Assembly (NCBI RefSeq): GCF_013403975.1
Contig: NZ_JABFDH010000001.1
Coordinates: 744,001 to 808,000, forward strand
Direction: 5' to 3'
DNA from: Winogradskyella ursingii
GTDB taxonomy: Bacteria > Bacteroidota > Bacteroidia > Flavobacteriales > Flavobacteriaceae
Length of the DNA stretch: 64,000 nt
Shown here: in pieces, positions 35,148 to 44,289 of the stretch
Numbering within the stretch: the stretch's first letter is position 1
Layout: every line of letters begins with the position of its first letter
Position numbers and translations under genes: made by a program
Notes under the pieces: model-generated
Databases searched by the model: none
What the model was told of the DNA's origin: nothing
Seen by the model: the letters and a program-made list of their open reading frames with translations, nothing else

Positions 35148-35949
35148 AAATTGTTTTTCTAATTGCTACTAAATTAGTGAGCAGCCCTTCTAATTTATCT
35201 AAGTGCAGCATATTTGCACCATCACTTTTGGCATTTGCAGGATCAAAATGGGTCTCTATAAAAAGTCCATCAACATTATTTACAACACCAGCTCTGGCAA
35301 TCGTTTCAATCATATCTGGTCTCCCTCCGGTAACACCAACACTTTGGTTGGGTTGCTGCAACGAGTGCGTCACATCCAAAACAGTTGGCGCATACTCACG
35401 CATGGTTGGAATGCCTCTAAAATCTACAATCATGTCTTGGTAGCCAAACATAGTACCTCTATCGGTAATCCAAGCTTTTTCATTGCCTGCATCTTTAACT
35501 TTCTGAACTGCATGTTTCATGGATTCCGGACTCATAAATTGCCCTTTTTTCAAATTCACTACTTTTCCCGTTTCGGCAGCAGCAACAACCAAATCGGTTT
35601 GTCTTACTAAAAATGCCGGAATTTGGAGTACATCTACATATTCCGCAGCCATGGTGGCATCGGACGTTTCGTGAATATCGGTAACCGTTGGTACATCAAA
35701 AGTTTCAGAAACTTTTCTAAGAATTTTTAAAGCTTTTTCGTTGCCAATGCCTGTAAAACTGTCAATTCTACTTCTATTGGCCTTCTTAAAGCTACCCTTA
35801 AATACATAAGGTATTTTTAGGTCGTTTGTAATTTTTACTACCCTTTCGGCTATACGTAGTGCCATATCTTCACTCTCTATGGCGCAAGGGCCACATAGTA
35901 AAAAGAAATTGTTAGAATCGGTATGTTTTAGTTTCGGAATTTTTGTCAA
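35137..35949 (-). CDS. kdsA: 3-deoxy-8-phosphooctulonate synthase (KDO-8-P synthase)
   Basis: 270 residues, full-length TIM barrel. It joins phosphoenolpyruvate and arabinose 5-phosphate to make KDO-8-P for lipopolysaccharide inner core. Conserved blocks: LLCGPCAIES, YVFKGSFKKANRS, FLVRQTDL, KKGQFMSPE, TDRGTMFGY, DVTHSLQQP and IETHFDPANAKSDG. Cys22 in GPCAIE, where E. coli KdsA has Asn, points to the metal-dependent class. Cytoplasmic. It lies near but outside the polysaccharide cluster. Confidence 0.95.
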   Translation of the reverse strand: MTKIPKLKHTDSNNFFLLCGPCAIESEDMALRIAERVVKITNDLKIPYVFKGSFKKANRSRIDSFTGIGNEKALKILRKVSETFDVPTVTDIHETSDATMAAEYVDVLQIPAFLVRQTDLVVAAAETGKVVNLKKGQFMSPESMKHAVQKVKDAGNEKAWITDRGTMFGYQDMIVDFRGIPTMREYAPTVLDVTHSLQQPNQSVGVTGGRPDMIETIARAGVVNNVDGLFIETHFDPANAKSDGANMLHLDKLEGLLTNLVAIRKTISNF

Positions 35950-36060
35950 AGCTTCAGACTTAAATATTAAGTTGCAAAGATACTATTTATCTCCATTCCA
36001 TTCATGGAACGAGTACTCTTGATTCTGTAATCTTAAAACAAGTTTATATGGATTTCTATT

Positions 36061-36420
36061 TTAAAATACCTTTCTGATGCTATTACGTACGATCCATAGG
36101 GACATGATCAGATTTGCGATAACCAAAAGTCCGCCAAACAACAGAAATTTTTGTGAAGATTCAGACCAATTTACAATATTGAACACATCAGATAAATAAG
36201 CCAGTACCAAATAAGAAGATAGGCAAACGAAAACGATACCCAGTGAAAAATTCAACTTTCTACTCGGTTTGATCAGTTGCCATAAAAAAGGAATTGCGAA
36301 CAAGAGAATAGGGTAAGCCGACAGTCCTTCGCTCTTATTTAAATCTGTAAACCAATATATTATTACAGATAAAAAATAAAGGTAGGGTATGTACTTTGTG
36401 TATTTACTAATTGTATTCAT
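36061..36420 (-). CDS. Four-span membrane protein, unknown
   Basis: 119 residues with four hydrophobic segments (about 8-24, 36-52, 58-76 and 88-110). It starts MNTISKYTKYIPYLYFLS. No recognised family or motif. Single gene between kdsA and typA, transcribed away from typA. Confidence 0.65.
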   Translation of the reverse strand: MNTISKYTKYIPYLYFLSVIIYWFTDLNKSEGLSAYPILLFAIPFLWQLIKPSRKLNFSLGIVFVCLSSYLVLAYLSDVFNIVNWSESSQKFLLFGGLLVIANLIMSLWIVRNSIRKVF

Positions 36421-36599
36421 CGTATTTACATCTTTAGGGTTTCGCTCGTCGTAAGACAGGCAGTTGTAAATGACCCAATTAGCGGTTATTTTTGGGCAGG
36501 TATTTACTTTTAATTAGTTCTTGAGTGTTAAGTTACAAAGGCAAATCGTTTCTAACATAAAATATAACATATTATTAACGGAATCATGTAAATAAGATG

Positions 36600-36607
36600 T
36601 ACCTTTG
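36600..36607 (+). promoter_or_regulatory. Bacteroidota -7 element of typA
   Basis: TACCTTTG matches TAnnTTTG exactly and lies 24 bases before the ATG at 36632. No clear -33 TTG. Confidence 0.6.
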
Positions 36608-36631
36608 CGCGCTTAAAATCAGCATACAGTT

Positions 36632-38431
36632 ATGGCTAAGATTAAAAATATTGCAATCATTGCACACGTAGATCACGGTAAAACGACATTGGTAGATAAA
36701 ATAATGTACCACTGCCAGTTATTCCGTGAGAATGAAAATACAGGAGATTTAATTCTTGATAATAATGATTTGGAACGTGAGCGTGGTATTACTATCACCT
36801 CAAAGAATGTTTCGGTTATTTATAAGGAAACTAAAATTAATATCATTGATACACCTGGTCACGCCGATTTTGGAGGTGAAGTAGAGCGTGTATTAAATAT
36901 GGCAGACGGTGTTTTGTTATTGGTAGATGCTTTTGAAGGACCAATGCCCCAAACGCGTTTTGTATTACAAAAAGCGATTGACCTAGGGTTGAAGCCTTGT
37001 GTAGTTATCAATAAAGTTGATAAAGAAAACTGTACTCCGGATGAGGTGCACGAAAAAGTGTTTGATTTAATGTTTGAATTGGGTGCAGAAGAGTGGCAGT
37101 TAGATTTTCCTACAGTTTACGGTTCTGCAAAGAATAACTGGATGAGCGACGATTGGCAAGATGAAACTGAAAACATTGAGCCATTATTGGATATGGTTAT
37201 AGAACATATTCCAGAGCCAAAAATTGAAGAAGGGACAACTCAAATGTTAATAACCTCTTTAGATTTTTCTTCATTTACAGGTCGTATTGCAATTGGTCGT
37301 TTAACGCGAGGTGAACTAAAAACTGGTCAGCAGATTTCTTTAGTAAAAAGAGATGGTTCTATAGTAAAAAGTAGAATTAAAGAGCTTCATGTTTTCGAAG
37401 GTCTTGGACGTAAAAAAGTTGATGATGTACAGACAGGAGATATATGTGCTATTGTTGGGTTGGAAGGTTTTGAAATAGGTGACACCGTTGCCGATTTTGA
37501 AAACCCTGAAGGTTTAAAGACCATCGCTATCGATGAGCCAACCATGAGTATGTTGTTTACTATTAATGATTCGCCGTTCTTTGGTAAGGATGGAAAATTT
37601 GTAACATCTCGTCACATTAAAGACCGTTTGACTAAAGAACTAGAAAAAAACTTGGCACTAAGAGTTGAACAAACTGATAGTGCAGATAAATTTATGGTTT
37701 TTGGTCGTGGTGTCTTGCACTTGTCCGTACTAATTGAAACCATGCGTCGTGAAGGTTACGAGCTTCAAATTGGTCAACCACAAGTAATCATTAAAGAAAT
37801 TGATGGTGTAAAATGTGAACCTTTTGAAGAAATGACCATTGATTTACCAGAACATGTTTCAGGTAAAGCAATTGAGATGGTAACGATGCGAAAAGGTGAA
37901 ATGATAAGTATGGAAGCAAAAGGTGAGCGTATGGTATGCCAGTTTATTGTACCTTCTCGAGGTATTATTGGTTTGCGTAACCAATTGTTAACCGCTACTG
38001 CAGGTGAGGCTATTATGGCGCACCGTTTTAAAGATTATCAACCATTAAAAGGTGGTATTCCAGAACGTCAAAATGGTTCTTTGGTATCTATGGAAAACGG
38101 TCAGGCGATTCCTTATTCAATTGATAAATTACAAGATAGAGGTAAGTTTTTTGTAGACCCAGGAGAAGATATTTACGAAGGTCAGGTGATTGGTGAGAAT
38201 TCTCGTGGAGATGATATGACGGTTAACGTTACCAAAACCAAAAAGTTAAGTAACGTACGTTCTTCAGGAGCTGATGATAAAGCTAAGATTGTTCCGGCAA
38301 TTAAATTTTCTTTGGAAGAGGCATTGGAATACATCCAGAAAGATGAGTACGTTGAAGTGACGCCAAATCACCTTAGATTACGTAAGATTTACTTAAAAGA
38401 AGTAGATCGTAAGCGTAATAAAACGATGTAA
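36632..38431 (+). CDS. typA: Ribosome-associated GTPase TypA/BipA
   Basis: 599 residues, the usual length. The N-terminal G domain has AHVDHGKTTL (P-loop), RERGITI (switch I), DTPGHADFGGEV and NKVD. It is followed by an EF-Tu-like beta barrel, EF-G-like domains III and V, and the BipA-specific C-terminal domain ending LRKIYLKEVDRKRNKTM. It acts on the ribosome, in subunit assembly under stress and cold. Single gene with its own promoter and terminator. Confidence 0.96.
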   Translation: MAKIKNIAIIAHVDHGKTTLVDKIMYHCQLFRENENTGDLILDNNDLERERGITITSKNVSVIYKETKINIIDTPGHADFGGEVERVLNMADGVLLLVDAFEGPMPQTRFVLQKAIDLGLKPCVVINKVDKENCTPDEVHEKVFDLMFELGAEEWQLDFPTVYGSAKNNWMSDDWQDETENIEPLLDMVIEHIPEPKIEEGTTQMLITSLDFSSFTGRIAIGRLTRGELKTGQQISLVKRDGSIVKSRIKELHVFEGLGRKKVDDVQTGDICAIVGLEGFEIGDTVADFENPEGLKTIAIDEPTMSMLFTINDSPFFGKDGKFVTSRHIKDRLTKELEKNLALRVEQTDSADKFMVFGRGVLHLSVLIETMRREGYELQIGQPQVIIKEIDGVKCEPFEEMTIDLPEHVSGKAIEMVTMRKGEMISMEAKGERMVCQFIVPSRGIIGLRNQLLTATAGEAIMAHRFKDYQPLKGGIPERQNGSLVSMENGQAIPYSIDKLQDRGKFFVDPGEDIYEGQVIGENSRGDDMTVNVTKTKKLSNVRSSGADDKAKIVPAIKFSLEEALEYIQKDEYVEVTPNHLRLRKIYLKEVDRKRNKTM

Positions 38432-38454
38432 TAATACATTCAATTATATTTTAA

Positions 38455-38487
38455 AGAGAAATGCTGTAAAGTGTTTCTCTTTTTTTG
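38455..38487 (+). terminator. Rho-independent terminator after typA
   Basis: Stem AGAGAAA (38455-38461) with TTTCTCT (38474-38480), 12-nt loop, T run to 38487. Confidence 0.8.
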
Positions 38488-38490
38488 TAC

Positions 38491-39225
38491 TTATTTTTTG
38501 GCTATAACATAAGTGCTTATTCCAAATGGAAAAGTAATGAATTTTAACAGTTTGTTTTCTGTATTTAAAAGCCACAATAAAATCGGATTAAAAGAACCTA
38601 AATCATTTAGGTCACCAGATGTGGTTGAGTTTTTATGTGAAGAAAATTTGTTGCTAAAAAACCTATAGACAAATAAAGGTCCAAATAGAAAGAAATTCCA
38701 ATAACCTGAAGATATTATATTAAAGTTGCTGTTTTTGAGTAAAGTTGTTAATTGGTTTTTTCTGTATCTTCTATAGTGTAAGTTAACTTCGTCGTGTGGA
38801 CTCCATAACGACATAAACGCTGGGACAAACACAAAGATTTTACCATTTGAGTTTAATTTTTCATGCCAATGTTTTAAAGTTGATTGATCGTGTTCTATAT
38901 GCTCCAAACAATCCGATGCTATTATGATATCAAATTTTTGTTTTATTTGGATCGACTCTGCAGACATTTCATAGCAATTGTCTAATCCTTTTTGCTTGCA
39001 ATTAATAATGGCTTTTTGGCTTATGTCAATACCATACAGATTTTTCTTTTCAAATCCTGCCTGCTCTAAATCTTTTAACAACCAACCAGACGAACAACCA
39101 ATATCAAGGATGGTACTTGATCTGTCTTCATTTTTTAGCAATTGAAGTATATAATTTCTTCTGGCCTTAAACCAAAAATGCCTTTGCTCAACTTCATGAT
39201 ACTTTTGCTCAAAGTTCTTTTTCAT
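38491..39225 (-). CDS. Class I SAM-dependent methyltransferase
   Basis: 244 residues. SAM motif I is ILDIGCSSGWLLKDLE, the acidic motif IV-like block is DIIIASDCLEHIEHDQ, and a further motif GKIFVFVPAFMSLWS follows. The N-terminus HEVEQRHFWFKARRNYILQLL and the HYRRYRKNQ segment are typical of methyltransferases in polysaccharide clusters. It lies at the left edge of the surface polysaccharide region, reading outwards. Substrate unknown; a lipid-linked or sugar acceptor is a guess. Confidence 0.85.
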   Translation of the reverse strand: MKKNFEQKYHEVEQRHFWFKARRNYILQLLKNEDRSSTILDIGCSSGWLLKDLEQAGFEKKNLYGIDISQKAIINCKQKGLDNCYEMSAESIQIKQKFDIIIASDCLEHIEHDQSTLKHWHEKLNSNGKIFVFVPAFMSLWSPHDEVNLHYRRYRKNQLTTLLKNSNFNIISSGYWNFFLFGPLFVYRFFSNKFSSHKNSTTSGDLNDLGSFNPILLWLLNTENKLLKFITFPFGISTYVIAKK

Positions 39226-39414
39226 ACACCTCTAGATGGTATTTTTAATTTTAAATAATTTGAAAAATAAGGTTTTACTATAATGAAAACAACTCTCAAG
39301 CAATGTAATATGTTATCAATTTAATTACGATAGGGAAAATGACTATTGATTAAGATGCTATATTTGAAATTCAATTTAAGCATGTTTTGTCAACTAAAAA
39401 TTTGAAGAATCGTA

Positions 39415-41154
39415 ATGGCATCTGTTTCTAAGTACAAATTCAGCATTACTTTGGTCTTGATCATAATTATTCAAATAATTTTAATGTTCCAAGGTTTTGA
39501 TGTTTGCGATGATGGCTTTGTTCTCACGTTCTATCAGCAAATTTATTCTCATCCAACAAGTGTAGAATACAATTTTCTATATTGGTTTTCAGGTATTTTT
39601 GGAGGATTGTGGCACATGTTGAATGAAGATGGAGGCGTACTATGGTTTAGGATTCTTGGTGTTATAGTTAATACAAGCACCTTTGTAATAAGTTACAATA
39701 TCCTCAAAAAGCATATTGCCTCAACCTATTTGCTCTTGGCATTGGTAATGGTGATGTTTGTTAATGACTATGGGTTTCTGACTTTTTATCACAATCATCT
39801 TACCGCTTTATTGACAGTTATTATTGTGTGGTGCATTTTATATGGTCTTAAAAAAAAGGTTTTATCCTATTTTTTTATTGCTGGATTTATTTTTGTTTTT
39901 AATGGTTTGACCCGACTTCCAAATTTTGTCATGGCATGTTTGTTTCTGGTTATACCTTTCTACTATTTTCTAAAAGATAAAAACTTAAAAAAATCAATTA
40001 AGCCCTTAGTTTTATCAATTGTTGGGTTTGCAACTGGATTAGTGAGTGCCTATTTATTGTTACTGGTTCTAGGTCAGTTAAAAACTATGGAAAATGCCCT
40101 ATTAACCATGATAGATGTCGGAAATACAGAAGGCAGTTCGCATAATTTTAAGACACTTTTAAAAGCGCAATTTCAAAATTATCTAAATATAGCATTAGAT
40201 TTATTACAAGTAATTGTTGTTTTTTTTGTTGCCATATTAGGTTTAAGGTTAATAAGAAAACAGGCAGTTTTGCGATATCTGTTTCTCATTGCATTTGGTA
40301 TAATAATTATGATATGGTTTGATAAAAACGGTATATATGCCGTATATGCCCTCGCATATGTTGGCTCAATCTATATAATTGTCAATAAGAATTTCACTAT
40401 TGAATTAAGAGCTATTTCATTTCTGGCATTTATGATGTTACTGGGAATGACCATTGGTAGTGCTGGCGGGATTTTAAACACAGGTTATATAGCAATATGG
40501 ATTGCCTTACCGCTATTTTTTATTGCTTTCCAGGATATACTTTCTAGATCAAAGCAGTTATTTTCCAATAATTCTGATACTACGTTTCAAACGTCATCAT
40601 TAATATTGTGCACTCTTTCTATTTCTTTTTTGATTCTTAAATCTTATAGAATTTTTAATCAAGCTTATTTTGATGAAGGCAGTAGGTTACAAAAAACCTA
40701 TGCAATAAATAACAATATGGCAAATCATATCTATACGACCGAAAGACGAGCGCAAATTATTAACGATCTATTAAACAACCTTGAGAAATATGTAGATAAG
40801 GACGATTACCTATTTGCATACGATCACATGCCTATGTTGCATTACCTGACCGAGACGCGGCCTTACATTTATAACCCATGGCCAGGCATCTATGATGATT
40901 ACTCTTTAGAAAATAAAATTAAAAAAGCTGAAAAGGAAATTAGTGTTATGCCTACTGTCGTTGTACAAAAATTTAATACTATCATCAGGTTTTCTGAACC
41001 CATAGAAGACTATATGATACCTGAAAAAAACAATGAAGTTTTGCATGGAAGTAAATCTATCGCTTTAATGAATTCATTTCTTCAAAGAAATAATTATAGA
41101 ATTGTTTGGAGTAATTCGTATTTCAATATTTATCAATCTTATGAGGTACGATAA
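39415..41154 (+). CDS. Polytopic membrane protein, GT-C-type glycosyltransferase candidate
   Basis: 579 residues with about 11 membrane helices and a soluble C-terminal part of about 140 residues. After the first helix comes FDVCDDGF, an Asp pair in the position of the catalytic loop of GT-C enzymes (ArnT/PMT type). The C-terminal part has AYDHMPMLHYLTETRPYIYNPWPG split over two blocks. It opens the plus-strand run of the polysaccharide cluster, next to a dolichyl-phosphate-type GT2 gene, which would supply a lipid-linked sugar. That pairing is inference. Confidence 0.7.
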   Translation: MASVSKYKFSITLVLIIIIQIILMFQGFDVCDDGFVLTFYQQIYSHPTSVEYNFLYWFSGIFGGLWHMLNEDGGVLWFRILGVIVNTSTFVISYNILKKHIASTYLLLALVMVMFVNDYGFLTFYHNHLTALLTVIIVWCILYGLKKKVLSYFFIAGFIFVFNGLTRLPNFVMACLFLVIPFYYFLKDKNLKKSIKPLVLSIVGFATGLVSAYLLLLVLGQLKTMENALLTMIDVGNTEGSSHNFKTLLKAQFQNYLNIALDLLQVIVVFFVAILGLRLIRKQAVLRYLFLIAFGIIIMIWFDKNGIYAVYALAYVGSIYIIVNKNFTIELRAISFLAFMMLLGMTIGSAGGILNTGYIAIWIALPLFFIAFQDILSRSKQLFSNNSDTTFQTSSLILCTLSISFLILKSYRIFNQAYFDEGSRLQKTYAINNNMANHIYTTERRAQIINDLLNNLEKYVDKDDYLFAYDHMPMLHYLTETRPYIYNPWPGIYDDYSLENKIKKAEKEISVMPTVVVQKFNTIIRFSEPIEDYMIPEKNNEVLHGSKSIALMNSFLQRNNYRIVWSNSYFNIYQSYEVR

Positions 41155-41195
41155 AATTATTCATTTAACTTATATTAGTACCATAATAAAAATTT

Positions 41196-42152
41196 ATGCA
41201 ACAAGCCGATATCTCAATCATTGTACCTGTATATAACGAATCTGAAAATCTACGGACGCTGTATAGTAGATTATTGGAGGTTGTTAAGAGTTTACAGGTC
41301 ACCTATCAAATAATATTTATTGATGATTGTAGTGGCGATGACTCCATGGCTAAGATTTTAAAAATAAGTCGAGAGAATCCTAATGTATATTTCTTAAGCC
41401 TTACCAGGAATTTTGGTCACCAAGTGGCTGTTTCGGCAGGGTTAAATTATTGTAATGCGGAAGCAGTCGTAATTATTGATGCAGATTTACAAGATCCACC
41501 AGAGATAATTTTAGATTTATATCGTGAACATCAAAAGGGATTCGATGTTGTTTATGCTAAAAGAGCAAAAAGAAAGGGTGAATCTTTATTGAAAAAAATA
41601 ACTGCCAAATTATATTACAGATTATTGAAGCGCTTGGTAACATTCAAAATTCCTTTAGATGCTGGAGATTTTAGGCTCATATCCAAAAAGGTTGTAGATG
41701 CTCTTAACCAAATGCCAGAACATAATAAATTCTTAAGAGGTCAAATAGCATGGTTAGGATTTAAGGAATCTTATGTTGTATTTGATCGTGACACGCGCAA
41801 ACATGGTAAGAGTGGTTATTCATTTGGTAAAATGATGCGTTTGGCTTTTGATGGTATTACAGGTTTTTCAGATAAACCATTATTGTTTGTAAGTAGATTG
41901 GGTTTTATAATATCATTGTTTTCTTTTTTAATTATTGTTTATGCTGCATTTTCCCATTTTGTTTTAGAAAAAACAATTACAGGTTGGACATCACTTATCA
42001 TCTGCGTGGCTTTTGTTGGTGGTATTCAGTTGCTATCCATTGGTGTTATTGGCGAATATATTAGCAGGATAAACTCAAATGTCCAGAAGAGACCGTTATA
42101 TATTGTGAACTCCACTAACATTAAAAGTGAAGCTAATTCAAACGAAAGCTAA
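41196..42152 (+). CDS. GT2 family glycosyltransferase, polyprenyl-phosphate type
   Basis: 318 residues. The GT-A fold is clear: IIVPVYNESENL, FIDDCSGDDS, LTRNFGHQVAVSAGLN and the DxD motif IIDADLQDPPEI. Two C-terminal membrane helices (about 232-254 and 268-290) complete the DPM1/ArnC/GtrB layout, which makes polyprenyl-phosphate-linked sugars on the cytoplasmic face. It lies 41 bases after the GT-C-like gene, a natural partner that would use such a donor on the other side of the membrane. Confidence 0.9.
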   Translation: MQQADISIIVPVYNESENLRTLYSRLLEVVKSLQVTYQIIFIDDCSGDDSMAKILKISRENPNVYFLSLTRNFGHQVAVSAGLNYCNAEAVVIIDADLQDPPEIILDLYREHQKGFDVVYAKRAKRKGESLLKKITAKLYYRLLKRLVTFKIPLDAGDFRLISKKVVDALNQMPEHNKFLRGQIAWLGFKESYVVFDRDTRKHGKSGYSFGKMMRLAFDGITGFSDKPLLFVSRLGFIISLFSFLIIVYAAFSHFVLEKTITGWTSLIICVAFVGGIQLLSIGVIGEYISRINSNVQKRPLYIVNSTNIKSEANSNES

Positions 42153-42211
42153 CAATATTGTTTCTCTTAATTTTGTACATTCACCCATAATCAACCTTAA
42201 TCCTTACTGTT

Positions 42212-43183
42212 ATTTATACCATTAAAAAATATAAGCCTTTAGATAAAGCAAAATGGGATAGTTTCCACTCTAAAAGTAATCAGGATACATTTCTCTTTCA
42301 GCGAGATTTTATGGATTATCATTCAGATCGATTCGAGGATTTTTCATTGATGGTATATAAAGATGAAAAATTGATTGCCTTATTGCCTGCCAATACGGTA
42401 GGTAGTTCAGTTTTTTCGCATCAAGGTTTAACCTACGGTGGGTTGATTTATTCAGAAAATTTAAAAACCAAAGATGCGATTTTGATGTTTCAGTCTGTTA
42501 TGCAATTTTTGTTTCAGAACGGTATCAAAAATTTAATGATTAAGGAATTACCTTTTATTTATCTAGAAAACCTCACAAACAACCCATTGAATTATCTGTT
42601 GTTTAAATCTAAAGCAGAATTAATTAGAACTGATATGCATTCTGTGGCCAAGGTAAAAAATGCTAAATTTTCAAACAGCAGAAAAGAAGGATACAAAAGA
42701 GGGTTGAAGCATGATCTCAAAGTTGAGGAATCAGAAAGTTTTGAAACATTTTGGAATGAGATTCTGGTACCAAACCTAAGGAAAAAGCACAATATCGAGC
42801 CAACTCATTCACTTGAGGAAATCTCACTTCTAAAATCAAAATTCGAAAAGAATATTAGACAGTTTAACGTTTATCACAATGATAAAATAGTTGGTGGTAC
42901 GACTATTTTCGAAACTAATAATCTGGCTCATTGTCAATATATTTCAGGAAACGAGGATAAGAATGAATTGGGAAGTTTAGATTTTCTTCATATTCAATTA
43001 ATAGAGAATATTTACAAAGACAAGCGTTATTTCAATTTTGGTACATCCAACATCAACGCCGGGCAAAACATCAATGAAGGTCTGCAATTCTGGAAAGAAG
43101 GATTTGGGGCGCGATCTATTACACAAGGATTTTATAATGTTGAAACTAAAAATCACAAGCTTTTTGAAAACGTATTGCTATGA
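42212..43183 (+). CDS. GNAT/FemAB-like acyltransferase, unusual start
   Basis: Reading from ATG at 42311 gives 290 residues, but the frame upstream continues with protein-like sequence (YTIKKYKPLDKAKWDSFH, then QDTFLFQRDF) that looks like the true N-terminus of the family. From the upstream stop at 42188 to 42311 there is no ATG, GTG or TTG; the only fitting start is ATT at 42212, giving MYTIKKY. The body has KNAKFSNSRKEGYKRGLKHD, KIVGGTTIFETNNLAHCQYISG and FNFGTSNINAGQNIN split in blocks, typical of the FemAB/BioF2-like GNAT fold. It overlaps the aminotransferase gene by 4 bases, so it may acylate the amino sugar. Confidence 0.7.
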   Translation: MYTIKKYKPLDKAKWDSFHSKSNQDTFLFQRDFMDYHSDRFEDFSLMVYKDEKLIALLPANTVGSSVFSHQGLTYGGLIYSENLKTKDAILMFQSVMQFLFQNGIKNLMIKELPFIYLENLTNNPLNYLLFKSKAELIRTDMHSVAKVKNAKFSNSRKEGYKRGLKHDLKVEESESFETFWNEILVPNLRKKHNIEPTHSLEEISLLKSKFEKNIRQFNVYHNDKIVGGTTIFETNNLAHCQYISGNEDKNELGSLDFLHIQLIENIYKDKRYFNFGTSNINAGQNINEGLQFWKEGFGARSITQGFYNVETKNHKLFENVLL

Positions 43184-44289
43184 TTAAATTTTTGGATTTA
43201 CATAAAATTAACGATCGCTTTCGAGATGAGTTTCATCATGTACTGAACCAATCACTGAATGCTTCAAACTATATATTGGGAGAAAATGTTTCAAAATTTG
43301 AAGCTGAATTTGCCGAGTACTGTGGTGCTGAGTTTTGCGTAGGTACTGCTAACGGGTTAGACGCACTTACGCTGATCCTAAATGGATACATCAGTCTTGG
43401 TAAATTGAAGAAAGGGGACAAAGTTATTGTGCCAGCTAATACGTTTATAGCGACTATTTTATCCGTTATCCATGCTGGTTTAGAACCCGTGTTGGTTGAG
43501 CCAGATCCTGAAACCTATAATTTAAAAGCGAGTGAAGTCGAAAATCACATTGATAAAAATGTAAGGGCCATAATTATGGTGCACTTATATGGGCAATTGG
43601 CCGATGCCAAAAATCTAATAGAGCTGTCAAAAACCCATAATCTGATATTACTAGAAGATGCGGCTCAAGCTCATGGCGCAGTCAAAAATTTAAATACCCA
43701 AATTTTAAAAGCAGGAAGTATAGGAGATGCTGCTGCATTCAGTTTTTATCCGAGTAAAAACCTTGGAGCTTTGGGTGATGGAGGTGCGGTTACAACCAGT
43801 GATAAAGATTTATATGACCACCTAAAGTTGTTGCGTAATTATGGTAGCAGAGAAAAATATAAAAATGAAGTTGTAGGTGTTAATAGCAGACTAGATGACA
43901 TTCAGGCTGCATTTCTAAGAATAAAATTGCCATTACTTGATCAGGACAATAAAATGCGAAGAGCTATTGCCAAAATGTATCTTAACCAGATCGTTAACCC
44001 TAAACTACAATTACCCAAAATTAATAATGGTGAAGGTCACGTGTTTTATGCTTTTGTAATTGAAGTTAATAATCGAGAAAAATTAATAAAACATCTAGAA
44101 CTCAATAAAATTGAGTGGCTCATTCATTATCCAATTCCACCTCATAAGCAGTTGGCTTTAAAAGAGTTTTCCCATTTAAACCTTCCAATAACCGAAGAGA
44201 TCCATAAAAGAATAATAAGTTTGCCTATAAGTCCAGTGATGCCAATCGATGAAGTTAAAGGTGTGATTAAAGTTTTAAATACGTTTTAA
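43180..44289 (+). CDS. DegT/DnrJ/EryC1-family sugar aminotransferase (FdtB-like)
   Basis: 369 residues. The PLP enzyme signature is complete: GTANGLDALTLIL, VIVPANTFIAT, LLEDAAQAHGA, and the Schiff-base Lys in SFYPSKNLGALGDGG. The C-terminal segment IEWLIHYPIPPHKQ is usual. It transfers an amino group to a keto-sugar nucleotide. With an FdtA-like 3,4-ketoisomerase at 49164 in the same cluster, formation of a dTDP-3-amino-3,6-dideoxyhexose is likely. It overlaps the GNAT-like gene by 4 bases and touches the flippase gene. Confidence 0.92.
   Translation: MIKFLDLHKINDRFRDEFHHVLNQSLNASNYILGENVSKFEAEFAEYCGAEFCVGTANGLDALTLILNGYISLGKLKKGDKVIVPANTFIATILSVIHAGLEPVLVEPDPETYNLKASEVENHIDKNVRAIIMVHLYGQLADAKNLIELSKTHNLILLEDAAQAHGAVKNLNTQILKAGSIGDAAAFSFYPSKNLGALGDGGAVTTSDKDLYDHLKLLRNYGSREKYKNEVVGVNSRLDDIQAAFLRIKLPLLDQDNKMRRAIAKMYLNQIVNPKLQLPKINNGEGHVFYAFVIEVNNREKLIKHLELNKIEWLIHYPIPPHKQLALKEFSHLNLPITEEIHKRIISLPISPVMPIDEVKGVIKVLNTF

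Noticed and set aside
35203-35610. 135-codon plus-strand frame inside kdsA
   Set aside because: Antisense shadow of a strongly conserved enzyme gene.
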